Source: an uncultured Verrucomicrobiota bacterium
Lineage (GTDB): Bacteria > Verrucomicrobiota > Verrucomicrobiia > Limisphaerales > UBA9464
Direction: 5' to 3'
Length of the DNA stretch: 58,208 nt
Assembly (NCBI GenBank): GCA_903922605.1
Contig: CAIXUG010000017.1
Location: 1-58,208, forward strand
This document shows positions 50,038-58,208 of the stretch, one piece after another (positions within the stretch are counted from its first letter, which is position 1; every line of letters begins with the position of its first letter). The position numbers and the translations under genes were made by a program. Below the pieces are notes generated by a model that worked only from the letters and a program-made list of their open reading frames with translations, was not told the DNA's origin and ran no database searches.

Positions 50038-51723
50038 CTACGGCGTGGGTGCCGACTTGGACAGCGGTGCCATCAGGTTGCGGTTCATGGTGAGCGCCAT
50101 GCGGCTGTTATTGATGTAGCCTGTCCGGAAGGACTGGAAGCTCGCCAACTCTTCCGGTGTGAGAAACGCGCTTCCGCGCGCGGCGACGTTCGCATAAATC
50201 TCATCCAGCAGCTTGAGGTTTCGCTCGGCCTCGGGCTCGGAGGCGATATTGGCGAAATTGAGTATGGGCAGGACCTGGAAATCTGGCGGCAGACCGTCAT
50301 TCTTCAAGGTGGTGGCGATTGCATCCTGCATGGCCTGCCGGAATTGCTGGACCTTTCCCTGCTTGGACGGCTCTTCACCCGTCAGGGAGGCCGCAAACTG
50401 GGCAGAGGTCAGTGTGGTGGCCAGGTTTTGGGTGTAATCCTTGTACTGGCCCGCCGCCTCATCGCCCAGCAGGGCTTGGACTTTCTCCAGCAAGGCCGCG
50501 TCGGCCGCCGCAAAGATCTGCTCCGTTTCCGTCGGAGATTTGCCGTCATGCAGGGCCTGCGTGATGAGGTCGATGTTGTCCATAACGGTGTCGGCGAGCA
50601 GGTCGTTGAATTTGCCAGTCATCTCGGGTTTCAACGCCAAGCGTCTGGTTAAGTCGCCATAGAGCGCCGCCATGCCCAGCTTTTGCGTTTCGCGCATGGC
50701 CTTCCGTGAGGCGGGATCGGAGGTGATTTTGTTCAGTGCGCTCTTTTCGCCGGCAGCCTTGTTTTCCCGGATCAGCGAGCCGACCTGGCCGCGCAGCTGC
50801 ATCACCTCGGCGGGATTTTTCCGGGCCTTGGCTACGTCTTCCGCCAGCAGGGCCAGCCGGTTCGTGGCCTGGTCGCGCTCGCGCTGCAACCGCTGCGTCT
50901 GTTCCACCAGTGAGGCCTTCTGCTGCTCCAGTGCCTGATTGCGGCTGCGCAGGAGGGAATTCTGCGTTGCCTCATAAATTCCCACGCCGATGGCGGCAAC
51001 GAGCGTGGCAGTGAGAAGATACTTTTGGAGTGTGGTCATGGCGATGGTCTTGGCAGTGGTGAGAAGAATGGGCGCGGCGGCGGCGGTACCGACAAACGCG
51101 GCGGTGGAAATGGTGGCGGCCAGGCTGGCGGGTGCGGCCTGCACGGCATTGGCCGAGAGGATCAGGCCAAGTCCGCCGGCACCCACCGCTACGCCCCGTT
51201 CGGCCAGGAATTCGCGCAGGCGTTCCAAAGCCCGGCTGACACGCTTTTGTGCCGCATCATCCGAGGTGCCGAGAGTATGGCCGACCTCACGCAGGGATTT
51301 GTTGCCGAAAAACCGGAGCAGGATGGCGGTGCGGTCGGTCTCCTCGAGCGCCTGCATGGCCTCGTCGAGCAGCGGTTCGATCTGCTCCCAGTCGGCAGCG
51401 GTGGCGTCAATGGCATTCATCTGGGTGGCGATCTGTTCGCGCAACTGGCGACGGGCCTCGTGCCGGACCACATCGATGGCCTCACGGCGGGTGACCTGGT
51501 ACAGCCAGGCAGGAATGACGGTTCCGGGTGCGAATTCGGCCGCGTGTCGGGCGAGCTTGAGAAAGGCGGATTGGGCGACTTCCTCGGCCAGTTGGGGCGA
51601 GCCGACCTGGCGGAGCGCGGCGGAATACACGAGATCGACATGCCGTCGGACGAGCTCGGCAAAAGCATCCTCGGCCTCGTGTCCGGTATAGCGGGCGAGC
51701 AGTTCCAAGTCGGTTTCGCTCAT
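50038..51723 (-). CDS. Second membrane-tethered ECF sigma factor
   Basis: Protein of 561 residues. Region 2 spans about 15-85 (AFAELVRRHVDLVYSAALRQ) and region 4 about 120-178 (TDRTAILLRFFGNKSLREVG). The Ala-rich hinge (LSANAVQAAPASLAATIS) is the same as in the sigma at 32078, then come a TM at 233-251 (YLLTATLVAAIGVGIYEA), a coiled coil and a helical C-terminal domain of about 250 residues. The C-terminal domain is unlike that of the first sigma, so the two probably sense different cues. The start MSETDLELLARY at 51723 is clear. No anti-sigma gene is adjacent. Confidence 0.88.
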   Translation of the reverse strand: MSETDLELLARYTGHEAEDAFAELVRRHVDLVYSAALRQVGSPQLAEEVAQSAFLKLARHAAEFAPGTVIPAWLYQVTRREAIDVVRHEARRQLREQIATQMNAIDATAADWEQIEPLLDEAMQALEETDRTAILLRFFGNKSLREVGHTLGTSDDAAQKRVSRALERLREFLAERGVAVGAGGLGLILSANAVQAAPASLAATISTAAFVGTAAAAPILLTTAKTIAMTTLQKYLLTATLVAAIGVGIYEATQNSLLRSRNQALEQQKASLVEQTQRLQRERDQATNRLALLAEDVAKARKNPAEVMQLRGQVGSLIRENKAAGEKSALNKITSDPASRKAMRETQKLGMAALYGDLTRRLALKPEMTGKFNDLLADTVMDNIDLITQALHDGKSPTETEQIFAAADAALLEKVQALLGDEAAGQYKDYTQNLATTLTSAQFAASLTGEEPSKQGKVQQFRQAMQDAIATTLKNDGLPPDFQVLPILNFANIASEPEAERNLKLLDEIYANVAARGSAFLTPEELASFQSFRTGYINNSRMALTMNRNLMAPLSKSAPTP

Positions 51724-51955
51724 GTTCAGAGAGGTGACGTCACTGCCCGGGAAAATCCGACACGATTTCTGACGGAATCGGAAGTGTGATGGGAAAGTGC
51801 GTCTGCGGTAGGAGCCTATCTTCCGAATGGCGGCCTCGTCGGATCGTCGCGAAGAGGCGCTCAGTCCGCTCAAAATCCTGAGTCGCTTCCCTCTCAAGGC
51901 GTCGGCCTGCGCAATGGCCAGGCAAACGCAAATTGGTGTGCGAACAGGTAAGCCG

Positions 51956-53632
51956 TTACTTTTTAGGCGGCGTTTTCCGCTGTTCGCGGTCCTGGATAAA
52001 AATGGAGACCAGCAGCCAGAACCCACCGGCGGCGGCTCCGAGAAAACAGAGCATGGCCAGTCCCGGATAACCGAACATCTGAAAATCGGTCTTGGTCTGG
52101 GTCAGGGTCGAAGCCCCGATGATGAGGGCGGCCAGGACGATGCCGGACGTGATCCGGTTCGCGATCTTCTGCAGGCTTCCCATGACGTCTTGCGCGTCCA
52201 GCGCCCGTACCTTGATTTCCAGCTCGTCGTTGCCAACCCGGTCCATGACACGATTGATGCGGGAAGGCAGACCGCCCACGAAATCTTTCATCTCCAGGAG
52301 GGAGCCGAGAATGCTGCTGGGCGTGGCCTGCTTGCGCATGCGTCGGGTCATCAGTTCGCTGACGTGACGCCGGATGGCGGCATTGGGATCGAATTTCGGA
52401 TCCAGGATTCTTCCGACCTCGTCCAGCTGGAGCAAAGTCTTGCCCAGCAGTGTCAGCTCACTCGGAACATACAGACCCGTGTCGGCCGCATTTTGCGTCA
52501 CCTCCAGAAGCGACTTGCCGATATTCAGATTCTCCAAGCCCTGATCCCGCCGCAGGGCGATGAACTGACTCAGGCGGCGCCGGAATTCCGGGCCGTTAAA
52601 CTCTTCGCCCGTCTTGCTGATGCCGATGACGATTTCCGCCGCCTGATCGCCATTGCCCTCGCTGATGGCGAGCAACAGCTTGAGCAGGTGATTCTGCATG
52701 GCCGGCGTGGTGTGACCCACCATGCCGAGATCGAGCAACGCGACGTGGCCGGCCTGTGTGATGAAGACATTCCCGGGGTGGGGATCGGCGTGAAACAGGC
52801 CATCCACCAACACCTGCTTGAGGTAGGCCTTGAACAGTTCCTCGGCGAGGGGCGCGCCCTTCAGTTCCAGCCGCTCCAGCGGGCCGAGCGAGGTGATCTT
52901 TCGTCCCTGCACCTGTTCCATGGTCAGAACCCGTCGGGAACAGTAATCGGGAATAGGCTGGGGGACGTCGATGAGCTCGAATTCCTGGAGGCTCTTTCCC
53001 AGCATGATCAGGTTTTGGGCCTCGCGCTCGTAATTCAGCTCCTGCTGGATGGAGATGCGGAACTCTTCGAGAATGTCGAGGAAGTGGTGGCGTCGGCCCA
53101 CCTCCGTGTGATTGTCCAAAAACTCGGCGATCTCGGTCAGCACCTCAAAATCTTCGGTGATCTGCTTCGTGATATGGGGCCGCTGCACCTTGACCACCAC
53201 GGGTCGGCCATTCCGCAAGGCCGCCAGGTGGACCTGTCCCAGTGAAGCCGCAGCGACCGGCTTTTCATCGAACCGGGAAAAGGCCTTGGAGATTCTCACT
53301 CCCAGTTCATTCGCCACAATTTCTTCGACCTCGTGGAAGGGGAACGGTTTGACGTTGTCCTGCAACCGGGCCAATGCCCGCAGGTAGGGCTCGGGCAGAA
53401 GATCGGGCCGGCTCGAAAGGATCTGGGCCAGTTTGACGTACGTTGGGCCCATCGCTTCGAGATCGTCCGCCAGATGTTCCGGCGTGGCCGCCGCCGGGTC
53501 CGACGTCTCCAGATGTTTGGGATCGATGCCTTCATCGATTCCCATCTGCTTGACGAGATCGGATCGGCCATATTTCCAAAGCAGCCGGGCAATTTCCTGA
53601 TAGCGGTGGAGATGGGTGGAGGAGAATTTCAT
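51956..53632 (-). CDS. UbiB/ABC1-family atypical kinase
   Basis: Protein of 558 residues with two TM helices at its C-terminus (about 500-540), membrane-bound as usual for the family. The Ala-rich loop is PVAAASLGQVHLAAL, the ATP Lys is in VVVKVQRPHI, and the catalytic and metal motifs are FHADPHPGNVF and VALLDLGMVG. The family's KxGQ gate reads GPTYVKLAQILSSRPDLLP, with Ala in place of Gly. It supports quinone lipid synthesis or transport in other bacteria. With MqnA in this window, the likely quinone is menaquinone. Confidence 0.88.
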   Translation of the reverse strand: MKFSSTHLHRYQEIARLLWKYGRSDLVKQMGIDEGIDPKHLETSDPAAATPEHLADDLEAMGPTYVKLAQILSSRPDLLPEPYLRALARLQDNVKPFPFHEVEEIVANELGVRISKAFSRFDEKPVAAASLGQVHLAALRNGRPVVVKVQRPHITKQITEDFEVLTEIAEFLDNHTEVGRRHHFLDILEEFRISIQQELNYEREAQNLIMLGKSLQEFELIDVPQPIPDYCSRRVLTMEQVQGRKITSLGPLERLELKGAPLAEELFKAYLKQVLVDGLFHADPHPGNVFITQAGHVALLDLGMVGHTTPAMQNHLLKLLLAISEGNGDQAAEIVIGISKTGEEFNGPEFRRRLSQFIALRRDQGLENLNIGKSLLEVTQNAADTGLYVPSELTLLGKTLLQLDEVGRILDPKFDPNAAIRRHVSELMTRRMRKQATPSSILGSLLEMKDFVGGLPSRINRVMDRVGNDELEIKVRALDAQDVMGSLQKIANRITSGIVLAALIIGASTLTQTKTDFQMFGYPGLAMLCFLGAAAGGFWLLVSIFIQDREQRKTPPKK

Positions 53633-53807
53633 GTTCGTGAGCCCGATGGCAGTCTGGTCACGGATTTCGGCCAGTAAGCCATGTGACCATGGTCCTCAAG
53701 GTGGAGACTACCAAGGTCAATCTCCCTCAGCAGATCGTAGGCCATGCCACGCGCATGGGCCTTTTACCGGTGAAAACCGGAGATAAGGTTCCCTCGGCTT
53801 CCAGGCG

Positions 53808-55544
53808 CTAAGGTGGCAGCAGCCCGGCAGCGCTGAACTGCTTTTGGACCACTCCGGTGCGGTGTGGGAAGTAATCGTCGAGCAGCCGCCTCACTTCCGG
53901 CCGCCAGTGCTCTTCGCGGGTGTAAACCTCGTAGGGGCCCATCTTGAAGGGATGGACATCGTGCCGGTAGTAGCCCCAACGGGCCGCTTCGGCTGGGATG
54001 GCGGGATCGAGAACCTCGGCCAAATGGCGATAGCGCACGGCGGCTTCGGTCGGGGCCAGCACGCCCGAACCGGTAAGGTGCTGTCGGGCACGTTCGGCGA
54101 AAGCCCGGCGGAACTCCGCGTTCCCCCGCAGTTTCTGGAAGAGCCGGGTGGGACTTTCGTCGTCATCGTCGGTGAGGTGGTTGTCGTCGATTCCTTCCAG
54201 GGTGCGTTCCCCGTCCCAGACCAGGAATAGGTAACGCCCAGACGGATTCCGACGGCGTACGGCATACCAATTGGAGCCCCGGTCCCAGTCGCCATTGGCT
54301 CCGTAGAGGTTCAGGATCATGTAATCTATGAAGGCGGGCAGATCCAGCAACTCGCCGATGGCGGCATAGCTGGAGTCGGATTCAAGGCCGGCATTGGCCA
54401 GGGCGAACAGGCGCTTCCACGCCAGGTCATCCCCACTCAGAATTTTGTCTGCATTGCGGGCGTCATAATCGTGTTCGGTGCCGCCCAAGTGCGCGGCGGC
54501 GAAATGTTCGTCCGGCCGCTCGCACAGGTCATAGATGCCCCAGTAGAGACCGTTCAGGTAGAGGTGGACTAAGCGGTCACGGGCCGCCGGATGCCCCATG
54601 GCGCTATAGGTGGCGCGCATCCACGGATCGCGCAGATAGTCGGCGCGCCGCCGTTCCAGGCTGCTCGGGTGCAACCAGGTATTGTTGTTCCCGCCCCGCA
54701 GGATGAGCGTGTCGAACTTGGCCGGCCCGTCGCCGAAGATGGGCTGCTTCAATTGTCCGGGACCGTAGCGTTTGCGAAAGACCAGCCGCAGGGAATGCTT
54801 GGGCGATTCCTCGGGGCGGCGGCTCCAGCCGCCTTGAATCCGCACGCCACAGCCGAGATGGAATCCCGCAGTTCCGTCCACCGGCAGGAATTCCAGGGAG
54901 GCGGCGCGTTCCCATTCCTCGCCGCTCTCCTGCGAGTGCGAATACACGCCACGTTCCGAGCCGAAGAGATCGATTGGGGCCAGCACCACCGAGAGCGTTG
55001 GCAGGGCACGCAACGCCTCGGCCAGTTCGGCTTGCCGACTCGGTGAGGAACTGACCGCCGGGCTGAGCGCATAGCTGGCGGGGACGGCCTGGGCGAGGTT
55101 CGTGCCCCAGCTCATCGGAAAACCGCTGCCGGTCTGCCGGGCGACTTCGCGGGGAAAGATGTACGACCGGGTTTCCACCTCCGACGCATCTTTGCCCTCC
55201 GCCAACGCCACCACGCGCAGGGTGGTCGTGTTGGTCAGCCGCAAGGGTGCGGTGTAAAACGTGCCGTTGCTGATGCCGGGCTGGCTGCCATCGGTTGTGA
55301 AGCGGAGCCGCGCATCACTGGCCTTGCACGACAAGGTCAGGGTGAAGGGCTCAAAGTAGAGTCCGCGTTGATGGTCGAAGCGGGGCGGCAGCAGCGCTTC
55401 GGCAGACGCACTGCGAATCCAACCCGACAGTCCGAGCAACACAAGGCCCGTGAGGGATGAAATTTTCAGGCCGAGCCGATGCAGACAGATTGTCGCCAGC
55501 GGACGAGGAAGCTTTACCGTTTCGAGCCTAACGCACTCTGTCAC
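53808..55544 (-). CDS. Exported CotH-family protein
   Basis: Protein of 578 residues from a GTG at 55544; the start is uncertain. A hydrophobic signal or anchor at about 28-48 (ISSLTGLVLLGLSGWIRSAS) is followed by a chitobiase-type beta-sandwich (ARLRFTTDGSQPG) and the CotH domain from about 165 (SFPMSWGTNLAQ and RDRLVHLYLNGLYWGIYDLC; YLFLVWDGERTLEG). CotH proteins are atypical protein kinases of spore coats and surfaces. The phosphorylated partner here is unknown. Confidence 0.82.
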   Translation of the reverse strand: MTECVRLETVKLPRPLATICLHRLGLKISSLTGLVLLGLSGWIRSASAEALLPPRFDHQRGLYFEPFTLTLSCKASDARLRFTTDGSQPGISNGTFYTAPLRLTNTTTLRVVALAEGKDASEVETRSYIFPREVARQTGSGFPMSWGTNLAQAVPASYALSPAVSSSPSRQAELAEALRALPTLSVVLAPIDLFGSERGVYSHSQESGEEWERAASLEFLPVDGTAGFHLGCGVRIQGGWSRRPEESPKHSLRLVFRKRYGPGQLKQPIFGDGPAKFDTLILRGGNNNTWLHPSSLERRRADYLRDPWMRATYSAMGHPAARDRLVHLYLNGLYWGIYDLCERPDEHFAAAHLGGTEHDYDARNADKILSGDDLAWKRLFALANAGLESDSSYAAIGELLDLPAFIDYMILNLYGANGDWDRGSNWYAVRRRNPSGRYLFLVWDGERTLEGIDDNHLTDDDDESPTRLFQKLRGNAEFRRAFAERARQHLTGSGVLAPTEAAVRYRHLAEVLDPAIPAEAARWGYYRHDVHPFKMGPYEVYTREEHWRPEVRRLLDDYFPHRTGVVQKQFSAAGLLPP

Positions 55545-55646
55545 AAGGCCATTCTAACCTTGTCGGACAGGCGAACAAGCCCTTCTGCATGAGCAGAGCG
55601 CCCATGAGATTCGGCGACGTGGTTGGCTTGCCCGTTCAAAGGCCGG

Positions 55647-56000
55647 TTACCGCCAGCCACCGCGAACCCACACATGGCGGCCGCCCCGATTGACATAACG
55701 GTGCGGAACCCATCTCGCGCCCGGATGCGGGGGTCTGTCCCAATGGCCGCGCTCCCAGCGCCAGTCCCGGCCGCCCCACACCCAAGTGCCGCCGATCCAG
55801 ACAAAGGTGGGGTCGGGTGAGACGACAACGGATTCCTCGATCGGTGGGGGCGGCGGGGCGGTGACCACCACTTCGCTTTCCACGGGTGCCGGAGCGGTCC
55901 GGTACACGACGCGCTCGCGGGTCACGCAACCTCCGATGAGAAGGGCGACGCCGAGGAGGGCGGTCGAGACACCGCGCTGTAGTCCTTGATGAGAATTCAT
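55647..56000 (-). CDS. YXWGXW repeat lipoprotein
   Basis: Protein of 117 residues. A lipoprotein signal (LLGVALLIGGC, Cys about 25) is followed by a Pro/Val-rich stretch and a Trp-rich C-terminus (FVWIGGTWVWGGRDWRWERG), the YXWGXW repeat. A Shine-Dalgarno (AAGGAA) lies 9 bases upstream. These proteins are widely exported in Gram-negative bacteria, and their function is not established. Confidence 0.82.
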   Translation of the reverse strand: MNSHQGLQRGVSTALLGVALLIGGCVTRERVVYRTAPAPVESEVVVTAPPPPPIEESVVVSPDPTFVWIGGTWVWGGRDWRWERGHWDRPPHPGARWVPHRYVNRGGRHVWVRGGWR

Positions 56001-56285
56001 GACTGGTTGTTCCTTCGTCTGGCCGCCTTCGTATGGGAGGCGGCGTTCAATTGATACGCCTGAAAGATGTGGGCAACACCGGTCTTGGGAAATGGGGTGA
56101 TACCCGCAGGTCGGTGCTGCCGGCAGGCCCCCAACCCTTCCACTTCACGGTTCCTTTACCCGAAACCAGAGACGTCCGGTGGTGGTTTTGCATTCAACCT
56201 CAGGCACCATCCCTGATGCGTGCTTGGATTCCCAAGTCCGTCCGATAATCCGGCCGGCAGGACGTTCGAGAAAGCCACACCGGCT

Positions 56286-57851
56286 TCAGGCGGATTGGGG
56301 TGGCAGCTCGATGCTCCACAGCTTCGCCCCGTCGCGGTTGAAGTGCGTGACCGTGGCCGCCTTGGTTTTACCATCGATACGGACGGTCCCAAAGAACTGC
56401 TCGACCGTGTGCGGCCCGGCGGCCGGCGACCCGGGAGGACGGGAGTTCCACCGCGCTTCGGGGCCGAAGCTCTTATCGAGGGGGTTGGGACCAAAAGTGC
56501 CGGCGTGCAGCGGCCCGCTGACGAATTCCCAGAACGGGTCGAATTCGGTGAACTTCGCCTTCGCCGGGTCGTAATAATGCGAGGCGGCATAATGCACGTC
56601 GGCGGTGAGCCAGATCGTGTTGCGGATGCCCTTGGCCTTCATGAAGCGGAGCAGGTCGGCCACCTCCAGCTCGCGGCCGAGCGGCACCCCGTCGTCGCCG
56701 TTGGCAAAGGCTTCCCAGTCTTTCGTGCCATCGGGAACCAGCAGCGCGAGCGGCATGTCGGTGCAGATGATCTTCCAGGTGGACTTGCTGGCGAGCAGGG
56801 CCTCCTTGAGCCAGGCGAGCTGGGTGTTGCCCATGAAGGCGGCGTCCGGCGTGAGCGTGGGCTGGAGGTTGGGATTGTTCGCCCCGCGATAGCTGCGGAG
56901 ATCGAGGAAGAACACCTCACACAGCGGCCCGCGCGGGACGGTGCGGTAGATGATGCTCTCCGTGCTCGGCCGCACCGGCTGGTAGTCGAAGAACGCCTGC
57001 CGGGCCCGCGACGCGAGCACGTTGACGTCCTTTTCCCGGTAGCGCGGGTCTTCAAGGAGCTTCTGGCCGGGATACCAGTTGTTGCGGACCTCGTGGTCGT
57101 CCCACTGGGCGAACACAGGCACGATGGCGTTGAAGGCGCGGACGTGAAGGTCGTTCAGGTTGTAGCGGTGGGCCTGCCGAAACTCGGTGAGCGTCTCCGC
57201 CACCTTGGCCTTCTCGTCACTGACGAGGTTTTTCCAGACCGTGCCGTCGGCAAACCGGAAGCCGGGCCCGATGGGGTTGTCCGCGTAGATGGTGTCGCCG
57301 CTGTGGATGAAAAAGTCCGGACGCACCTCGCGAATCGCCGCGTAGGTCTTCATGCCGTTGTGGTCGGGATTGGTGCCAAACCCCTGGCCGCAGGTGTCGC
57401 CGCTCCACGCGAAGAACACGTCGCGACCGTCACGCGGCGCGGTGACGAGCTGGCCGGTGGCGGATTCGCCCGCGCCTTTGCCGGCGACATCCTCGAAGCG
57501 CACACGGTAGAAGATGCGTTCACCGGCCGGCAGGTCGCTCAGCAACAGTTTCGCCGTGAAATCCGCCTCTGGCCCGGTCAGTGGGCCGGAGAGGCGCTGC
57601 GGATTGGCGAAGGATTCCGTGGTGCTCCACTCCACGAGCATCCGCGCGGGGCGGTCGGTCCGACTCCAGATCACGGCGGATTCCGCCGTCACGTCGCCGC
57701 TCATGACCCCGTGAGTGACAGAGGGACGTCCGCCCACGATCAGTCCGGGTGCATTGCCCTGCGCCCGGACCAGAGCCGGGGCCGCCAGAGCGGCGGCACT
57801 GGCCCGCAGGAGCTGCGAGGTGAATTCACGACGGGAAAGGGACGGGCTCAC
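56286..57851 (-). CDS. PhoD-family alkaline phosphatase/phosphodiesterase
   Basis: Metallophosphoesterase of 521 residues. A Tat signal (SRREFTSQLLRASAAALAAP) follows the GTG at 57851; an upstream ATG at 57980 would hide it. The core shows THGVMSGDVTAESAVIWSRT, the dimetal residues in WSGDTCGQG and IHSGDTIYADNPIG, and WDDHEVRNNWYPGQ. It is exported, calcium- or iron-dependent in the family, and releases phosphate from esters. It does not sit next to a pho regulator. Confidence 0.9.
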   Translation of the reverse strand: MSPSLSRREFTSQLLRASAAALAAPALVRAQGNAPGLIVGGRPSVTHGVMSGDVTAESAVIWSRTDRPARMLVEWSTTESFANPQRLSGPLTGPEADFTAKLLLSDLPAGERIFYRVRFEDVAGKGAGESATGQLVTAPRDGRDVFFAWSGDTCGQGFGTNPDHNGMKTYAAIREVRPDFFIHSGDTIYADNPIGPGFRFADGTVWKNLVSDEKAKVAETLTEFRQAHRYNLNDLHVRAFNAIVPVFAQWDDHEVRNNWYPGQKLLEDPRYREKDVNVLASRARQAFFDYQPVRPSTESIIYRTVPRGPLCEVFFLDLRSYRGANNPNLQPTLTPDAAFMGNTQLAWLKEALLASKSTWKIICTDMPLALLVPDGTKDWEAFANGDDGVPLGRELEVADLLRFMKAKGIRNTIWLTADVHYAASHYYDPAKAKFTEFDPFWEFVSGPLHAGTFGPNPLDKSFGPEARWNSRPPGSPAAGPHTVEQFFGTVRIDGKTKAATVTHFNRDGAKLWSIELPPQSA

Positions 57852-58078
57852 GTGGGCAGCGTGCGCCCGATTAGGCCCGGTTACAAGCCTACGGCCCGGT
57901 TGCAACCGTGACGAAGGCTCACTTTTCCGCGGAGGATAATCGTGGTCCGGCTGAAAGACGCATGATACTACGTGACTCACTCTGCGCAGACCAGTGACGG
58001 TGCCGAAGTCCTGGTGGGATGCGCCAGTGAGATGTGGGAAAGTGAATGAATATCCTTTGTGAATGCTGCTAGAGCATT
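57852..58078. other. Intergenic region before the transposase fragment
   Basis: No gene or clear promoter is seen in these 227 bases. The sequence turns AT-rich near 58030-58080, where the end of the insertion sequence is expected. TAGAGCATTTTA lies just outside the transposase stop, but I cannot define a terminal repeat because the other end is out of the window. Confidence 0.35.
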
Positions 58079-58208
58079 TTAAATAATGTTGTAGCCACAG
58101 GAGGCGAACCAGTTGAGGGCGTCCCGGGCGGTGATGGTCTGGAGGGCGGCGGCGATGGCGGCGAGGAGGGTTTCACGGGTGCGGGCCTCCGCCCCACGGA
58201 GGAAGGTC
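58079..58208 (-). CDS. IS630-type transposase, C-terminal end only
   Basis: The last 42 codons of a frame that continues past the window edge, ending with TAA at 58079-58081. The sequence includes LLAAIAAALQTITARDALNW then FASCGYNII, matching the closing ITxxDAxxWFxxCGY motif of IS630-family transposases. The catalytic DDE residues would be outside. It is the only insertion sequence in the window. Such elements insert at TA dinucleotides. Confidence 0.75.
   Translation of the reverse strand, partial: TFLRGAEARTRETLLAAIAAALQTITARDALNWFASCGYNII

Noticed and set aside
56220-57911. Plus-strand open frame of 563 codons opposite PhoD
   Set aside because: PhoD motifs and Tat signal are clear on the minus strand; the plus frame is a composition artefact.

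Overview
The window reads as a chromosomal piece of a GC-rich, LPS-producing Gram-negative bacterium, most likely a member of the Verrucomicrobiota. Grounds: an LpxC-FabZ fusion followed by lpxA; MqnA of the futalosine menaquinone route; two ECF sigma factors that carry their own membrane segment and a C-terminal extracytoplasmic domain; exported PQQ-propeller, CotH, PhoD, YXWGXW and DUF5069 proteins; and many palindromic intergenic repeats. The lineage is inferred from gene content alone. I saw no rRNA, tRNA or CRISPR array.

Layout. 1-5 kb: partial exported haem-motif protein, an Hsp70, a lone infC and an exported TPR protein. 5-8 kb: hemQ with an AT-rich HEHIVPR-motif gene and a receiver-like protein upstream of it, then a eukaryotic-type hisA. 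7.9-15.7 kb: a LysR regulator divergent from a three-gene RND efflux operon, with mqnA convergent to it. 15.8-21.2 kb: a very large hybrid histidine kinase convergent with a receiver-HPt protein, a likely phosphorelay pair. 21.5-27 kb: a minus-strand run of FAD oxidoreductase, TVP38/TMEM64, DUF547, HAD hydrolase, GH39-like hydrolase and a small lipoprotein. 27-32 kb: DUF4160 protein, Lys-rich exported peptide, lysA, a secreted hydrolase and an RbsD/FucU protein. 32-37 kb: membrane-tethered ECF sigma plus companion, then lpxA, a four-helix-bundle gene and lpxC-fabZ. 37-45 kb: macrodomain, pseudouridine synthase, yeast-type cytosine deaminase, DUF5069, a ceramide-glucosyltransferase-like enzyme, purN, an orotate phosphoribosyltransferase remnant, small proteins, a DEAD-box helicase and a ParA-like ATPase. 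45-58 kb: Tat-exported N,N-dimethylformamidase-like protein, a PQQ-propeller/phytanoyl-CoA dioxygenase pair, the second tethered ECF sigma, UbiB-like kinase, CotH, YXWGXW lipoprotein, PhoD and the end of an IS630-type transposase.

The most unusual signal is between the genes. At six loci there are degenerate tandem arrays with a 7-bp (sometimes 8-bp) period. The unit differs at each locus, and four of the loci are head-to-head inverted pairs. One inverted pair brackets a four-helix-bundle (23S intervening-sequence type) gene inside the lpx cluster. The arrays often supply or abut the stop codons of neighbouring genes. Three other families of inverted elements (a 19-bp REP-like hairpin, 26-27 bp perfect stems, and a 42-nt inverted pair) lie in similar gaps, so the genome appears heavily colonised by small palindromic elements. 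Other points of interest are an ATAC-N7-GTAT LysR operator, a non-ATG infC start, eukaryote-like HisA and cytosine deaminase, and a sigma-54-like promoter followed by a terminator, which together suggest a small RNA.
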